This document shows positions 52,201 to 59,353 of a stretch of DNA of 64,000 bases, in pieces (position 1 is the stretch's first letter; every line of letters begins with the position of its first letter). The notes under the pieces were generated by a model. The model saw nothing but the letters and a program-made list of their open reading frames with translations. It searched no databases and was not told where the DNA came from. The stretch lies in NCBI GenBank assembly GCA_027485675.1, contig JAIXQP010000050.1, positions 186,001 to 250,000 on the forward strand, read 5' to 3'. This stretch comes from Terriglobales bacterium (GTDB lineage Bacteria; Acidobacteriota; Terriglobia; Bryobacterales; Bryobacteraceae). Both the position numbers and the translations under genes were made by a program.

Positions 52201-52463
52201 TGCCGCAGCCGTTCGTGCCGGGCAACGCGGGGCGGAACATCCTGCGGGGACCGGGGATCAACAACTGGGACTTCTCGATCATGAAGAACTTCTACTTCCG
52301 GGAAGGGGTGTTTCTTCAGTTCCGGACGGAGTTCTTTAACGTGCTGAACAACACGCAGTTCCTGAATCCGAACGCGAATATCGAGCTGCCGACGCAAGGT
52401 GGCCGGGTGTTCGGGGCGCGGGATCCGCGGATTGGGCAGTTTGGGTTGAAGCTGTACTTCTGA
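49224..52463 (+). CDS. Oar-type TonB-dependent outer-membrane receptor 2
   Basis: A 1079-residue protein from the ATG at 49224. Signal peptide (RIACLYSFLMASMLWA), carboxypeptidase-regulatory-like domain (ATIVGRVSDQTGAVVRGATV, YTLTVSRDGFQVQEI), plug region (NQKIVDLPLNGRNFVQLAAL, TEFLLDGISINEQLF) and barrel with repeated motifs such as SKSIDGSTNDQGG. The end is FGLKLYF, a typical outer-membrane C-terminus. It has the LPLNGRNF motif of the classical Oar family, whereas receptor 1 has LPLFVGGNVRN at that place. No partner lipoprotein is adjacent. A strong terminator follows. Confidence 0.94.
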   Translation: MNWQIRIACLYSFLMASMLWAQPTATIVGRVSDQTGAVVRGATVKAKNVSTGIERTTTTSENGDYELPLLSITGSYTLTVSRDGFQVQEIKGLTLQIDQRARIDVTMTVGSVTERISVTEAAPIVNTESGSIGQVIGNQKIVDLPLNGRNFVQLAALLPNAVIGTSGTTGASVVAVSGGRQSKTEFLLDGISINEQLFDGVALRPSVDAMLEFKVQANSFSAEYGRGNAVLSATIKSGTNRYNGTLFEFLRNDKLDARNFFIPRKAAYRQNQFGFAFGGPVVIPKLFNGKDKSFFFLNYEGTRVRQGRTSNAIVASDALRRGDFSSIATPIRDPLTGTPFPGNIIPTNRLNPATTYFLQFVPQANTAQGTFVYGAPFQSDPNQGNARYDHVFSPSDALAVRYSINHVQNFTPGAFPAMGGFNQRQRVQNLVLTETHIFSPTTLNELRLGYTRMHNANLNQGLGTNHTALSGIRGFEETSQNFPGFPNLGITGFQGIPGNAFQPLVNPTNSYQIVNTVSFIRGAHTVKAGIDFRDYRLTSTNSANSRGAFSFNGGYTGNGFADFLTGYPVNGSRSFPRNLFGQYETRWHFFVQDDWKISRNVTLNLGLRYELNLAPTPMHSQAANFNFETGRWAVATINGQVNTVSQQVARFAFPRFQNLIDKASDVGLPEKMVFNRFNDFAPRVGLAWRPFGNNKTVIRTGAGVFYMMTSGNNAVSVPIINVPFIVDESKQQPTVGGFPTLDVRNFFEPFSTNANFTTPLTFGLNPNMKTPTMYQWNFAIQRELAQNLSLEVAYVGNKSSYLERYLPTNLPRISSTDTRPFQQRRPFPQYGTGTYYDTRDNANYNALEAKLEKRFSKGLSFMAAYAWSKSIDGSTNDQGGGDGADNPFDLRSMRGRSNLDVGQRFVFSYGWDLPFGKGRQFLTDMPKAAELILGGWQLGGIYTAQGGFPFTPVIASDPHNIGFAYARRPDVIGTGKVDECRAERCFNIADFRVPQPFVPGNAGRNILRGPGINNWDFSIMKNFYFREGVFLQFRTEFFNVLNNTQFLNPNANIELPTQGGRVFGARDPRIGQFGLKLYF

Positions 52464-52484
52464 GGCTGATTGATCGCCGATCGA

Positions 52485-52528
52485 ATGGGGCCTGCGCGTG
52501 CGGTGAGTGGCACGCGCAGGCCCCATTT
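52485..52528. terminator. Long bidirectional hairpin
   Basis: An 18-bp perfect stem (AATGGGGCCTGCGCGTGC with its complement) and an 8-base loop lie between the convergent Oar receptor 2 and SBBP genes. A TTTG follows on the plus strand. It should end transcripts from both directions. Confidence 0.85.
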
Positions 52529-52531
52529 GTA

Positions 52532-55500
52532 CTAACGGATGGTTAGGGTGACCCCGGCAGGGATGCCGACGTCACCTACGGTAAGCTCGACGGGTTGCGT
52601 GTCTCCGGTGGGAGTGGCGGGGTCGAGCAGGATGTTGATTTGCTGAAGGCCGTTGGTTGCTCCTGGCGCCTGCCCCGCGAACAAGACTTGGGCGGGGACG
52701 CCGGCGACGACGACGCGGAGCGGTTGCAGCAGGCGGACCAGGCCGTCGGGACCGGGAGGGCCGTAGGAGCCGAAACCGGTGCCGAAGAGTTGGATGACGC
52801 CCCCAGGCCGACCGGGGGCAAAGCCGGGGGTGGACCCGTTGAACGAGCCGTCCGCGTTGATGGCAGCGGCGTTGCCTTTACCGGTTCCAGGGAAGGTGAA
52901 GAGGGCCGGGCCAGCCGCCGCGGTTTCGAAAAGCAACTGGGCGGATTCCGCGGTGGCGCAGCGGTATGAGATGCGGAGCGGGCCGGCCGGAAGGACGGCG
53001 GGCGTGGCGAAATTCAACTGTCCTGGCGTGGAGGCCAGAACCGCCGCGGGCACCCCGGAAAGAAAGATCGCGGCTCGGGAGCCGCCACATTGGAGCCCGC
53101 TGCCGAAAAGGCTGAGGATCTGGTTTGGCGCGACGGGGGAAGCGGCGAGGGAGGCCGCGTTGACGATTCCTTCGCGGGTGATCGTTGGCCCCGCGGAAGC
53201 GACGGTAAACCAGACCGGCAGTTCGACGGAGTTGAGAGCGGCGGGGCCCCCACGAATCGTGACGCGGCCTTCGTAGAAGCCGTCCGAGAGGCCGTCGGGG
53301 ACGGCGCGGATGGTGACGGAATCCGGCGTCTGAGCGCCTGCCGGAATGGAGACCTGCAGCCAGCCGGCGGAGGAGGTGGCAGAGAGGGGAGCAGGGGCTC
53401 CACTACTCGTGACCAGTATGCGGGTTTGCTGCGGGACCGGGAAGTCGCGGTTCCAGCGGAAGTGGGCTTCGACGGCGTTCGCGGTGAGGGTGACGGGTCC
53501 GGAGGCGATGTTGAGGGATACCGGGATGGTGACGGTGGTGGCGGATCCGGCACGGAGCCTGACAGCCCCGGTGTAAAGACCGGGGGCGAGATTGGCTGTA
53601 TCGGCGGTGATCGAGAGAGTACCGGGAGTGGTGACCTGAGCGGGTGTCACGCGAAGCCACGGGGCGTCGGCTGTGGCGGAGAGAGCGACGCTGGTGGCGC
53701 CGGAGGTGAGAGTGACCGTTTGGGGGGTGGGAGCCGAGCCAACCGCGGCGGAGAGCGTGACCGTGGAGGGGGCGGCCGTGACGGGTGCGGCGGTCTCGAG
53801 AGTGACCGGAACTCGGACGAGGCCACCTTCGCTGGTTGAGATCGCAATCAAACCGCGATGGGTGCCGGGAGGGAGGGTGCTGGCGGCGGATGGATTGACG
53901 CTGACGGTGAGCTGGGTGGAAGCCGCGGTGGTTCCGGAAGGCGGGATGACCCGCAGCCAGGGGGTGTTGGATTCGGTGGTGGTCGTCGCGTCGTATTCAA
54001 GTCCGGCGGTAGTTTCGAGCCGTAGTGGCTGAGTCGCCGTAGTGTTGCCCAGGATGATTTGGGTGGGGCTGGCGGTGATGGCCGTTGTGAGGCGCAGGAG
54101 GGCCAGGTTCGAGAGGCGGGGCACCGGAGTGAATTGGTCAGAGCCAGTGACGTCGCGAGAGTCGGTCGCCATGCCGATGACGACGTCCCCATTTGGAGCG
54201 GCTGCGATGTCGGGAAAAGAGTCCTGTTCGAGGCCACCAAGGAGGGTGGAATAGACGAGGCGGCCATCGTTGCTGAAGCGCGAGTAGAAGACGTCGAATT
54301 TCTGGATCGTGGACCGGATGGCGCCGCGGAGAGGGAAGTTGCGTGAATCCGTGGTGCCGGTGAGCAGGAGCGTGCCGGAGGCGTCGATGGCAGAACGGGG
54401 AGAGCCGTCGGAGCCTTCGCCGCCGAGATAGGTGGCGAACTCAAGACCGCCAACCGGGTTGAACTTGGCGACGAAAATGTCTTGGCCGCTCCCAGGGGCG
54501 GGTTGCGAAGCGTTCTTGATGGGGAAGTCCGCCGAGGTCGTATCGCCGGCGACAAAGGCGTTGCCGGCGGTGTCGACGCTGATGGTTCTGCCGGATTCCC
54601 CTCCGCGCCCACCGAGGTAGGTGCAGTAGAGGACGCGCTTGGCGGTTGGGTCGAGCTTCATGACGAACGCATCGCTGATGCCTGCCTGCCGAGGTTGGAA
54701 AGCGCTGGCTACGGGCAGCGACTCGTTCGAGACGAGCCCGGTGATAAAGATGTTGCCGGCCTGGTCCACGGCGACCGCATTGGCGACGCGGGCTATGAAC
54801 CCCGCAGCGACGGGCGTGTCGTAGGCGAGAGGCAGTGAACCACCGGTGAAGGTGGAGAACTGCAATTGGCCGGTGGGGCTGAACTTGGTAACGAAGAAGT
54901 CGATGAACTTGATAAACGGTGCGGAGTAGCCCTCAGTGGTGGGGAAGCTGCCGTTGGTCGTGTGTCCAGTTGCGTAGATGTCGCCGCTGCGATTCAAAGT
55001 CATCCCTTCGATGTAGTCGTTGCCTCCGGTTCCCCAGTAGGTACCGAAGATCAGGTCGCTGCCCTGGGCGTTGAGCTTCATCAGGAAGCCGTCATGGTTG
55101 CCGCGGGGCCGGTCCTGCGTCGCGGCTCTGACGGCGATGGTTCCGAATACGGAGCCAGCGATCACCAATTGGCCGGCCGTATCGACCGCGAGCTGCTTGA
55201 TCACACTGACGCCCTGGTCGGCTCGATCGCCGGAGCCGATGACGGTTCGATAGACCAGGTTGCCGTTCGGGTCGTATTTCGAGACGAAGAGTTCGGGCGA
55301 GCCGGAGGCGAGAGTCGCCGTGGCGTTCAGGCTGTCGGGAAGGCTCTCGGTACGGCCGCCGATGTAGCTGTTGCCCTGGGCGTCGGCGGCGACCGCGGGA
55401 AGCTCTTCGTTTCCGTCGCCGCCGAGATAACGAGTGAAGCGGACGATGGGATCAACGGTGAGGGGAAGGTTCCTGTTGTAGGCACCGAGGTGGAGCGAGA

Positions 55501-56074
55501 GGGTACTGCCTTGATGGTGAAAGCGGGCAGGGACGGGCGTCCGGCGGCCGTTGATGGTCTGGTAGGCGATGGGGGCGAGGATGCGGATCTCTCCGAGAGT
55601 GAGAGCGCCGTCCGGGGCGAGTGTCCAAGCCCCAGAACCGGTTAGGTTCATGCGGATGGTGGCGGGGTCGGCGTGGGGGGCGAGTTCGAAGTCGAACTCA
55701 AGGTCGGCGCCGTTCTGATAAACGAGGAGGTCAATGCCGGGAAAGAGTCCGGGAACGCGCACCTGATCGAAGGTTGGGACGGAGACTGGCTTGCCGGACG
55801 AGGAGAAGCGGGGCAGCAGGTGGGTGGTGAGGGTGGGGGCAGGGCGGATACCCCGGGCGACCGGACGCATCGCGCCAACAAACTCAAGCCGCAAACCGCT
55901 TTTGCGGCTGAGGATGTGGAGGGCGTGGTTTTCTACGAGGAGTGTCGAGTTCTCGCCACGAGCGGCGAAGCGGACGGGCGGTGGAAACTGGCCGCGGTTC
56001 TCTTCAAAGGAGGCGCTCCATAAGGGGGTCAGGCAGATGGCCCAGAGGCAACCAACAGGTAACTTGTTTCGCAT
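52532..56074 (-). CDS. SBBP-repeat protein with C-terminal TIGR03437 domain
   Basis: A 1180-residue exported protein. Signal RNKLPVGCLWAICLTPLWSA, then a domain with SFEENRGQFPPPVRFAARG, typical before SBBP repeats. About 200-640 contain SBBP beta-propeller repeats (YLGGDGNEELPAVAADAQG, NSYIGGRTES, YWGTGGNDYIEGMTLNRSGD). About 660-980 hold BACON-like domains (LETAAPVTAAPSTVTLSAA, APWLRVTPAQV). The end has GIVNAASLAASPVAPNQIL with FGSGL and RISYRCATAESAQ, the TIGR03437 domain common in Solibacter-type genomes. Role is likely surface binding. Confidence 0.88.
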   Translation of the reverse strand: MRNKLPVGCLWAICLTPLWSASFEENRGQFPPPVRFAARGENSTLLVENHALHILSRKSGLRLEFVGAMRPVARGIRPAPTLTTHLLPRFSSSGKPVSVPTFDQVRVPGLFPGIDLLVYQNGADLEFDFELAPHADPATIRMNLTGSGAWTLAPDGALTLGEIRILAPIAYQTINGRRTPVPARFHHQGSTLSLHLGAYNRNLPLTVDPIVRFTRYLGGDGNEELPAVAADAQGNSYIGGRTESLPDSLNATATLASGSPELFVSKYDPNGNLVYRTVIGSGDRADQGVSVIKQLAVDTAGQLVIAGSVFGTIAVRAATQDRPRGNHDGFLMKLNAQGSDLIFGTYWGTGGNDYIEGMTLNRSGDIYATGHTTNGSFPTTEGYSAPFIKFIDFFVTKFSPTGQLQFSTFTGGSLPLAYDTPVAAGFIARVANAVAVDQAGNIFITGLVSNESLPVASAFQPRQAGISDAFVMKLDPTAKRVLYCTYLGGRGGESGRTISVDTAGNAFVAGDTTSADFPIKNASQPAPGSGQDIFVAKFNPVGGLEFATYLGGEGSDGSPRSAIDASGTLLLTGTTDSRNFPLRGAIRSTIQKFDVFYSRFSNDGRLVYSTLLGGLEQDSFPDIAAAPNGDVVIGMATDSRDVTGSDQFTPVPRLSNLALLRLTTAITASPTQIILGNTTATQPLRLETTAGLEYDATTTTESNTPWLRVIPPSGTTAASTQLTVSVNPSAASTLPPGTHRGLIAISTSEGGLVRVPVTLETAAPVTAAPSTVTLSAAVGSAPTPQTVTLTSGATSVALSATADAPWLRVTPAQVTTPGTLSITADTANLAPGLYTGAVRLRAGSATTVTIPVSLNIASGPVTLTANAVEAHFRWNRDFPVPQQTRILVTSSGAPAPLSATSSAGWLQVSIPAGAQTPDSVTIRAVPDGLSDGFYEGRVTIRGGPAALNSVELPVWFTVASAGPTITREGIVNAASLAASPVAPNQILSLFGSGLQCGGSRAAIFLSGVPAAVLASTPGQLNFATPAVLPAGPLRISYRCATAESAQLLFETAAAGPALFTFPGTGKGNAAAINADGSFNGSTPGFAPGRPGGVIQLFGTGFGSYGPPGPDGLVRLLQPLRVVVAGVPAQVLFAGQAPGATNGLQQINILLDPATPTGDTQPVELTVGDVGIPAGVTLTIR

Positions 56075-56120
56075 TGGTGTACTTAGAGGGTACCAATACG
56101 AGTCTTGCTCCCGAATTAGG

Positions 56121-57908
56121 TTACTTTAGCCAGGTGGTCATCCAGCGGAGGTTGCGTTCCATCAGATCGCGCTGATGGGGTTTCTCCGTGAAGCCGTGGC
56201 CTTCGCGGGGATAAACGACATACTCGACCGGGATGTTGCGGTCTCGCAGGGACTGATAGATCGGGGCGGTGTACTGCCAGTCGAGGGCGCCGATCTGCAG
56301 CAGCGTGGGCGTCGTAATGTCCTTCAGCTTGTGGCCGTAGGAGTGGCGGATGTAGTTCTCGGGAACTTCGTGGGGCTTGCCGCCGAAGTAGGTCCAGAGC
56401 ACTTCGCGGGAACCGTTGAACTCGCCGTAGTAAGTCAACCAGTCGACGGCGGGGGCACCGACGGAAGCGGCTTTGAACCGCTTCGTCTGGGCGATGGTCG
56501 CTCCACTGAGATAGCCGCCGTAGCTCCAGCCCATGACGCCGAGTCGGTTGGGGTCGGCGATGCCGCGGCGGACGAGTTCATCGAGGCCGGTCATCACGTC
56601 ATCGAAATCGCCGACGCCCTGCGAAAGCGCGTTCTTGTGGCGGAACTCGGCGCCGTAGTTCGAACTGCCGCGGAAGTTGGGGGCGAAGACGGCGATGCCG
56701 TTCTGGAGGAAAGCGGCCGTGGGGTAGGTGCGGCCGCTAGGGAAGGCCGTCAGCGCGACGCCGGTGGGGCCGCCATGGAGCTCGGTGACGACGGGCACGG
56801 GATTACCGGGCTTGAAATCGAAGGGGAGCCAGAGGACGCCTTCGACCGCGAGTCCATCGCGGGCCTTCCATTGCACGACTTCACTCTTGATGGCGGGGAA
56901 CACCGCGAGATGGGCGAAAACCTCGGTGAGTTGGCGCTCCTGGCCACCCTCCCAGAGAACGATCTCGGCGGGGTGCGAGGGGTGGGTCTTTGAGAAGACG
57001 GCGCGGGTGAGGTCCTGACTGAAGCTGGCCGTGCCGGCGATGAACTCGGCGAGGCGGGCGGCCCTGCCGGTCTTGAGGTTCACCTCCCAGAGCTCGTCCT
57101 GGGTGCCGTGGCCAGCGGTGAAGCGGAGGCGCTGCCCATCGGGCGACCACGTGTAGGCGTTGCCGTTGCGAAAGACGTCGTAGGGGTGAAACTTGGTGAC
57201 GTAGTCGATGTCGCCGCCGCCGGAGGGGACGAGGCCGATGTGGCGCTCGTTGAAGTAGTTGAGCGAACCGCACTGCGAATGGAACGCGATGCGCTTGCCA
57301 TCGGGCGAGTAGCTGGGTTCGGCGTCGCGGCCGGGTTGAATGACGAGCGGGGTTTCGGCGCCGGTGGAGAGATCGATTTCGAAGAGGTCGACGTGGAAGA
57401 TGTCTCCCGGCTTCGGCGTCTGCTGAATGGCGACGGCGGCGCGCTTGCCATCGGGGGAGAGGGCGTAGGAGAGGACGTGGCGTTTGGGGCCCGTGATCCG
57501 CTTGGCCGGGGCGCCGGAGAGGGGTTGGAGCCAGAGGCCGGTGTAGCGGTTGGTTTCGCGGTTGACTTCGGGGTCGGCGGGGGGCGGATTGTCGGTGGCG
57601 AGGTAGGCGAAAGAGGCGCCGTCGGGGGACCAGGAGTAGGTGTTGACGGCGTTGCCGAAGGTTTTCTTGCCGAGGAGGATCTTGCCGTTGACGAGATAGG
57701 CGAGGAGCTTGCCGTCGGGGGACCAGCGGGGGCGGTTGCCTTTGCCGACGGGGGTAGGCTTGCCGCTGGGGAGGTCGGCACGGTGGACTTCGCCGTTGAG
57801 GACGTAGGCGTAGGCGCCACCGTCCGGCCGCATTTGGGGGTCGCCGAGGCCGGGCAGGGCCATCAGAGCTTCGATGGTCCAGACCGCCGCGGCGACGAAG
57901 CTAAACAA
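56121..57908 (-). CDS. S9-family prolyl oligopeptidase-type peptidase
   Basis: A 595-residue protein. The first part is a WD40-like beta-propeller with repeated WSPDGxxxAY blades (RWSPDGKLLAYL, SWSPDGASFAYL). The C-terminal 230 residues are an alpha/beta hydrolase with the nucleophile elbow GWSYGGYLSG, an aspartate in QIGALDWQY and the histidine in PREGHGF. It begins at a TTG at 57908 that overlaps the DUF1501 gene; an internal ATG at 57863 is an alternative. It hydrolyses small peptides. The overlap with the DUF1501 set suggests co-expression. Confidence 0.9.
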   Translation of the reverse strand: MFSFVAAAVWTIEALMALPGLGDPQMRPDGGAYAYVLNGEVHRADLPSGKPTPVGKGNRPRWSPDGKLLAYLVNGKILLGKKTFGNAVNTYSWSPDGASFAYLATDNPPPADPEVNRETNRYTGLWLQPLSGAPAKRITGPKRHVLSYALSPDGKRAAVAIQQTPKPGDIFHVDLFEIDLSTGAETPLVIQPGRDAEPSYSPDGKRIAFHSQCGSLNYFNERHIGLVPSGGGDIDYVTKFHPYDVFRNGNAYTWSPDGQRLRFTAGHGTQDELWEVNLKTGRAARLAEFIAGTASFSQDLTRAVFSKTHPSHPAEIVLWEGGQERQLTEVFAHLAVFPAIKSEVVQWKARDGLAVEGVLWLPFDFKPGNPVPVVTELHGGPTGVALTAFPSGRTYPTAAFLQNGIAVFAPNFRGSSNYGAEFRHKNALSQGVGDFDDVMTGLDELVRRGIADPNRLGVMGWSYGGYLSGATIAQTKRFKAASVGAPAVDWLTYYGEFNGSREVLWTYFGGKPHEVPENYIRHSYGHKLKDITTPTLLQIGALDWQYTAPIYQSLRDRNIPVEYVVYPREGHGFTEKPHQRDLMERNLRWMTTWLK

Positions 57909-59340
57909 GAATCTCCTTGATGGGCTTGCCGTAGTCGATATCGATGCGCTTGCGGCCGGGGATATCGAGTTTGCGGGGGTCGAGGCCCATCTGGTGGAGA
58001 ACGGTCGCGTGGATGTCGGTGACGTAGTGCCGGTTTTCGACGGCGTGGAAACCGATCTCGTCGGTGGCGCCGTGGACGACGCCGGCTTTGACGCCGCCGC
58101 CGGCCATGAAGACGGAGAAGCCGAAGGGGTGATGGTCGCGGCCGTTCGAGGCTTCGGCGCCGGGGGTGCGGCCGAACTCGGTGCCCCAGACGACGAGGGT
58201 CTCGTCGAGGAGGCCGCGCTGCTTGAGGTCCTTGAGCAGGGCGGCGATGGGTTGGTCGACCTTCATGGCGAGGTCGGAGTGGTTCTTCTTGAGATCCTTG
58301 TGGGCGTCCCAGGCGTTGCCGGCGCCGCCGTGATAGACCTGCACGAAGCGGACGCCGCGTTCCGAGAGCCGGCGGGCGGCGAGACAGACCTCGCCGAACG
58401 GCTTGGTGATCTCCTGGTCGAGGCCGTACATCTTCTTCGTCGCTTCCGACTCCTCTTTGTACTGGATGGCTTCGGGGACGGCCATCTGCATGCGGAAGGC
58501 GAGTTCGTAGGACTTGATGCGGGCGACGAGCGCGGGGTCGTTCGGGTATTCAACGGCCGACATGCCGTTGAGCTTGCGGAGCAGGGCGAACTCGCGCTCC
58601 TGATCGGCCTTCGAAAGCTCCTTGCCGGGCGAGACGAAGGGGAGGGGATTATCGGGATTGACGTCGAGAGAAACGCCGGCGTGTTCCGGGCCGAGGTAGC
58701 CGGAGCCGTGGGTGCCGTTGCCGCCACAGCAGTCGCCGGGTGGTTCGCCGAGGACGACGTAGGCGGGCAGATTTTCGTTCATCGAACCGAGGCCGTAGTG
58801 GACCCAGGAGCCGAGCGTGGGCAGATAGCCGTCGAAGATGTGGCGGCCGGTGTGGAACTGGAGAATGGCGCCGTGGTCGTTGTCGGTGGTCCAGGCCGAG
58901 CGGATGAGGGAGACTTCGTGCATCTGATCGCCGATGTGAGGGAACCAGTCGGAGACGAGGACGCCGTTTTTGCCGCGGGGCTTATAGCCGGTCTGCATGG
59001 GATAGAGCGTGAGCTTGATCTGGTGCTGACCGGGGACGAAGGCTTTGAGGTTCTCCTTGACGAAGGGGTTCGTCAGGGTGTCGCGGTGGGGTGTTTCAGA
59101 AAGCTGCTTGCCGGCGTGTTTGTTGAGTTCGGGCTTGGGGTCGAACGATTCGACGTGGGAGACGCCGCCGAGCATGAATAGCCAGATGACGCGTTTGGCT
59201 TTGGGGGCGAAGTGGGGCTGGACGCCGGCGATCACCTTCTGGGGGAGCAGGGTGCCCAGGGCGAGACCGGCGAGACCCATGCCGGCGTCGGCGAGGAAGA
59301 TGCGGCGGCTGCGGGGATCGGAACAGATTTTGCGGGCCAT
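57901..59340 (-). CDS. DUF1501 protein, set 2
   Basis: A 479-residue exported DUF1501 protein from the ATG at 59340. A signal-like stretch MGLAGLALGTLLPQKVIAG is preceded by the Tat-like RSRRIFLADAG. Conserved pieces include FMLGGVSHVESFDPKPELN, TGYKPRGKNGVLVSDWFP and VWGTEFGRTPGAEASNGRDH. It is longer than the set 1 protein and its sequence is more like the Planctomycetes form. The S9 gene begins 8 bases inside its end, and a DUF1549/DUF1553 gene lies 13 bp upstream. Confidence 0.92.
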   Translation of the reverse strand: MARKICSDPRSRRIFLADAGMGLAGLALGTLLPQKVIAGVQPHFAPKAKRVIWLFMLGGVSHVESFDPKPELNKHAGKQLSETPHRDTLTNPFVKENLKAFVPGQHQIKLTLYPMQTGYKPRGKNGVLVSDWFPHIGDQMHEVSLIRSAWTTDNDHGAILQFHTGRHIFDGYLPTLGSWVHYGLGSMNENLPAYVVLGEPPGDCCGGNGTHGSGYLGPEHAGVSLDVNPDNPLPFVSPGKELSKADQEREFALLRKLNGMSAVEYPNDPALVARIKSYELAFRMQMAVPEAIQYKEESEATKKMYGLDQEITKPFGEVCLAARRLSERGVRFVQVYHGGAGNAWDAHKDLKKNHSDLAMKVDQPIAALLKDLKQRGLLDETLVVWGTEFGRTPGAEASNGRDHHPFGFSVFMAGGGVKAGVVHGATDEIGFHAVENRHYVTDIHATVLHQMGLDPRKLDIPGRKRIDIDYGKPIKEILV

Positions 59341-59353
59341 GGGGAGTCTCCTC